Assembly: GCA_022791755.1 (NCBI GenBank)
Contig: JAAVZR010000030.1
Location: 1 to 64,000 of the forward strand
DNA from: Lachnospiraceae bacterium
GTDB lineage: Bacteria > Bacillota > Clostridia > Lachnospirales > Lachnospiraceae
Reading direction: 5' to 3'
Length of the DNA stretch: 64,000 bases
Part shown: one piece after another, positions 61,322-64,000 of the stretch
How the letters are laid out: each line of letters starts with the position of its first letter
Numbering within the stretch: position 1 is the stretch's first letter
The notes under the pieces: generated by a model
Databases searched by the model: none
What the model saw: only the letters and a program-made list of their open reading frames with translations
Told to the model about the DNA's origin: nothing
Made by a program: the position numbers and the translations under genes

Positions 61322-62791
61322 TTATTTCCGGGCATTCTCCTGAGATAATCTTCTGAGTACCTCGCAGATCAGCTTCCAGGTTCTTTCCACGGAGGCGATG
61401 GACAGTCTCTCCGCCGTGGTGTGGATATCTCTCATATCCGGACCGATGGATACCATGTCAAGCCCCGGCATCTTATCATCGAACAGACCGCATTCCAGAC
61501 CGGCGTGGATCGCCATCACCTTCATCTGTGTGCCGGTCAGCTCTTCATAAGAGCGGCACAGCACGTCCCGCAGATGAGAGTTCTCCCGAAACGCCCATTC
61601 CGGATACTCCGATGTGGATTCGGCCTCTCCGCCCAGCAGCTCACAGAGAAATTCCAGCTTATCGCACAGCACATATTTGCGGGAGCGCACCGAGCTGCGG
61701 ATGGAGAAATGGGCGATAAAAGCCTCTTCGGTCAGCTCCATGACGCCCAGGTTCAGAGATGTCTCCACCAGACCGTGGATATGATGGCTCATGGCCTGTA
61801 CCCCGTTGGGGCAGGTATTTAAAAAGAAGAGAATCCGCGTGGTGGTGGCCGGAGTCACGGCCCGTTTTCTGGCCTCTCCCCGGTTTTCACACAGAAGCCT
61901 CACATCCGGATCCTGGACGTCGTACTCTCCCTTTAAAGCCCTCTCCACCGAAGCGACGATCTCCTCCAGGCGGGAGGCGCTGCCTTTCTCCGCCAGGATG
62001 TCTGCCGTGCACAGGCGGGGGATGGCATTGTCCTTTAAACCTCCCTTCATGGCGCAGATGGCCACAGGGATCTCCTTGCTGATTTCATACAGAAGACGGC
62101 CCATCAGAATCACGGCGTTGCCCCGCTCCTTATGAATCTCGGCGCCGCTGTGACCGCCCAGCAGGCCCGATACTTCCAGGTGATACCGCACCCCGTCTAT
62201 TTCCGCCCATTCCACCGGAAGAGAGCAGTTCTTGCGCAGCCCGCCGGCACAGCTGGCCAACACCGTTCCCTCGTCCTCCGAATCCAGATTCAGCAGACAG
62301 CGGCCTGTGAGGACGGAGGTGTCTAAGGCCTGGGCTCCGTCCATGCCGGTCTCCTCCTCCACTGTAAAGACGCACTCCAGCGCCGGGTGGGGCAGGACAT
62401 CGGACTCGAGAAGAGCCAGAGCATAGGCGATGGCGATCCCGTCGTCCCCGCCCAGAGTCGTATCCCTGGCACCGATCCACTCATCCTCCACGAACAGATC
62501 CAGCGGATCCGTCATGAAATCATGAGACGATCCCGGCGTCTTCTCCGCCACCATATCCAGATGTCCCTGAATGATGACGGCAGGCGCCGCCTCACACCCC
62601 GGAGAAGCCGGCTTAAAGATCACCACATTGCCGGTATCATCCTGAATGTGGCGAAGCCCTCTCTCCCTGGCAAAGGATGCGCAGTAATCACTGATGGCTT
62701 TCGTATTTCCGGAACCGTGGGGAATCCGGCACAGCTCTTCAAAATAGTATAGTACACGCTCCGGCTCCCGGCCGGTCAGTTTTCTGTCCAT
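61322..62791 (-). CDS. pepD: Aminoacyl-histidine dipeptidase (PepD, M20 family)
   Basis: A 489-residue cytosolic metallopeptidase that cleaves Xaa-His dipeptides such as carnosine. The M20 motifs are present: IQGHLDMVAEK near 74-84 with metal-binding His/Asp, and DNGIAIAYALALLES-like GGDDGIAIAY near 117-126. EEETGMDGA near 150 contains catalytic Glu. The start at 62791 follows AGGAGG. It is divergent from the YlbJ-like gene. Such peptidases help recycle peptides from the gut environment. Confidence 0.93.
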   Translation of the reverse strand: MDRKLTGREPERVLYYFEELCRIPHGSGNTKAISDYCASFARERGLRHIQDDTGNVVIFKPASPGCEAAPAVIIQGHLDMVAEKTPGSSHDFMTDPLDLFVEDEWIGARDTTLGGDDGIAIAYALALLESDVLPHPALECVFTVEEETGMDGAQALDTSVLTGRCLLNLDSEDEGTVLASCAGGLRKNCSLPVEWAEIDGVRYHLEVSGLLGGHSGAEIHKERGNAVILMGRLLYEISKEIPVAICAMKGGLKDNAIPRLCTADILAEKGSASRLEEIVASVERALKGEYDVQDPDVRLLCENRGEARKRAVTPATTTRILFFLNTCPNGVQAMSHHIHGLVETSLNLGVMELTEEAFIAHFSIRSSVRSRKYVLCDKLEFLCELLGGEAESTSEYPEWAFRENSHLRDVLCRSYEELTGTQMKVMAIHAGLECGLFDDKMPGLDMVSIGPDMRDIHTTAERLSIASVERTWKLICEVLRRLSQENARK

Positions 62792-62875
62792 TTTCTTTTC
62801 CTCCTGTAACCTGTCCTGTGAATGGTATCTCTATTATTCTGACATAACTGTCCGAAAAAATCAATATATTGTGAT

Positions 62876-63871
62876 ATGAAAACCAAAGTTATCCGTATAT
62901 CCGCTATTTTCTGCTTTCTTCTGATGCTTTTAAACCCGGCCGATACGTTAAAGGGGGCTGCGGCAGGGCTTCTTTTATGGTTTCAGACCGTCCTGCCCAC
63001 GCTTCTGCCCTGTATGATCGGGGCTGATTATCTGATCCGCATCGGAGCGGACCGCTACATCAGCCGCATGGCGGTCCGTCCCCTGGCTCTTATGTTCGGC
63101 GTGAGTCCCTCCGGCGCTTATGCTCTTTTGACCGGGTTTCTCTGCGGCTATCCCATGGGGGCCAAGACCAGCGCCTCTCTGCTCTTTGAAGGAAAGATCT
63201 CCAAAAGGGAGGCCTCGTATCTCCTGTCCTTCTGCAATCAGCCCAGTCCCATGTTTCTGACAGGATTTCTCTGTCTCTCTCTCCTGTCAGGGCAGGGAGG
63301 CCGCCTGCTGATCGGGCCCATGTTAGCAGGCGTCTATGGCTCGGCCGTCTTCGTCAGTTTTGTGTACCGGGCTCTGAGGCGGATGAATCGTCACATGAGA
63401 AGGCTGTATGCTTCGGGGCCGGAAGAAGCAGATTCTGTCCGGTCCTCTCCTGTGGCACAAAAAACCACCGGTTCCTCCCCTCTCGCTCTGCTGGAAATCT
63501 CCATGATGACCAGTTTTGAAGTCATGGTAAAGATCGGTGGTTATATGATGCTCTTTTCTGTTCTGGAGGTGTTCATCGAAAAGCTATCTCTTCCGGGTCA
63601 GGCTGTGGAAAGCCTGCTGGCCGGATTTGTGGAAATGACCACAGGAAACCGCCGGATCGCCTCCGCTCTGCCGCTTCCCTGGTCTGTGGCCGCCTGCTGC
63701 GGGATCGCTGCCTTCGGCGGTCTGTCCGGCTTTGCTCAGACGGCTAATATTTTAAACGGCTCCGGCCTGTCCTGTGAGCGGTACTTCCTGTGGAAGCTCC
63801 TGCAAGGCTTTCTGGCGGCTGTCATCGCCCTCATATGGTGCATTCTGGCCGGAATCGCCCTGCCATGGTAA
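62876..63871 (+). CDS. YlbJ-like sporulation integral membrane protein
   Basis: A 331-residue membrane protein with about 8 hydrophobic segments, of the nucleoside-recognition (gate) domain type seen in YlbJ and SpoIIIA-linked proteins. Typical parts are LPTLLPCMIGADYLIR and ALLTGFLCGYPMGAKTSA. In Bacillus, YlbJ is made in the mother cell and needed for sporulation. The ATG at 62876 has no Shine-Dalgarno (A/T-rich leader), so the start could be further inside, such as Met17. The gene is divergent from pepD. Confidence 0.85.
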   Translation: MKTKVIRISAIFCFLLMLLNPADTLKGAAAGLLLWFQTVLPTLLPCMIGADYLIRIGADRYISRMAVRPLALMFGVSPSGAYALLTGFLCGYPMGAKTSASLLFEGKISKREASYLLSFCNQPSPMFLTGFLCLSLLSGQGGRLLIGPMLAGVYGSAVFVSFVYRALRRMNRHMRRLYASGPEEADSVRSSPVAQKTTGSSPLALLEISMMTSFEVMVKIGGYMMLFSVLEVFIEKLSLPGQAVESLLAGFVEMTTGNRRIASALPLPWSVAACCGIAAFGGLSGFAQTANILNGSGLSCERYFLWKLLQGFLAAVIALIWCILAGIALPW

Positions 63872-63912
63872 CACGACGGCCTCTGTCCCGGAGCAGACAT
63901 CGGATACTGCCA

Positions 63913-64000
63913 TTACCGGACAGCCTGAAGCTCTGCCTCCATGGTCTGCGCCTCCCCGGCTCCGCTCTCCGGCTCCTCCTGCCCGGCCAGCTCCTTGCGG
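63913..64000 (-). CDS. C-terminal fragment of an unidentified protein, cut by the window edge
   Basis: The minus strand carries an open frame entering from the right edge and ending with TAA at 63913-63915. The last 28 residues (about RKELAGQEEPESGAGEAQTM then EAELQAVR) are Glu/Ala-rich and polar. This is too short to identify. It is convergent with the YlbJ-like gene, 41 bp away. Confidence 0.4.
   Translation of the reverse strand, partial: RKELAGQEEPESGAGEAQTMEAELQAVR

Overview
The window reads as chromosomal DNA of an anaerobic, spore-forming, Gram-positive member of the Clostridia, most like Lachnospiraceae. The clues are moderately high G+C, strong AGGAGG ribosome binding sites, consensus TTGACA/TATAAT promoters, the gene order yicC-remA-gmk-rpoZ, sporulation-type genes (GerW/YtfJ family, YlbJ type), lipoprotein solute-binding proteins, and RecU, RelQ-type and WalJ-type proteins. 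No rRNA, CRISPR array, transposase or prophage block is visible. Nearly all genes lie on the minus strand; glycerate kinase, an AraC regulator, a YlbJ-like protein and one tRNA-Leu are on plus.

Layout. 1-823: a gene start leaving the left edge and two large hairpin elements (A and B). 824-9092: PFL/ACT pair, WalJ-type hydrolase, coaE, MATE pump, PAP2-like protein, polA and a zinc-finger membrane protein. 9263-16333: glycerate kinase, a two-gene ABC exporter, a DedA protein and a Ca2+-type P-ATPase. 16468-27807: an unusual five-gene operon (two sugar-type permeases, an HlyD-like adaptor, a MacB-core-like protein and a very large solute-binding lipoprotein), then an endolysin-like amidase and a second large solute-binding lipoprotein. 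28030-35761: upp, tRNA-Leu, a 46-residue membrane protein, GerW family, cinA, pgsA, rimO, rpoZ, gmk, remA, yicC. 35897-41555: a compact histidine operon hisZ-G-D-B-A-IE with a consensus promoter and a palindrome at +1, but no hisC, hisH or hisF. 41700-44507: SseB-like, recU, a pseudouridine synthase and a TfoX-like protein. 44678-52812: an alpha-galactoside uptake and hydrolysis operon (binding protein, two permeases, GH36 alpha-galactosidase, small membrane protein, MsmK/UgpC ATPase) opposite an AraC regulator. 52897-55393: a terminator, hairpin element C and a third large solute-binding lipoprotein. 55505-63871: YgiQ, HAD phosphatase, RsmF-like methyltransferase, small alarmone synthetase, M23 protein, PepD and a YlbJ-like protein.

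Most notable. (1) Three copies of a roughly 150-210 bp hairpin element share a conserved core, while their 22-24 bp outer arms differ completely in sequence yet stay fully complementary within each copy. All three keep one A-C (or, on the other strand, G-T) mismatch at the same place, and an inner 9-bp stem also shows compensatory change. (2) Three paralogous lipoproteins carry a long, repeat-like (possibly beta-propeller) N-terminal region ahead of a solute-binding domain. Their transcription units share an 18-bp box exactly 18 bp upstream of TATAAT, where a normal -35 is missing. (3) One of these lipoproteins is encoded with importer permeases plus export-type adaptor proteins and no ATPase. 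The only MsmK/UgpC-type ATPase in the window is in the alpha-galactoside operon.
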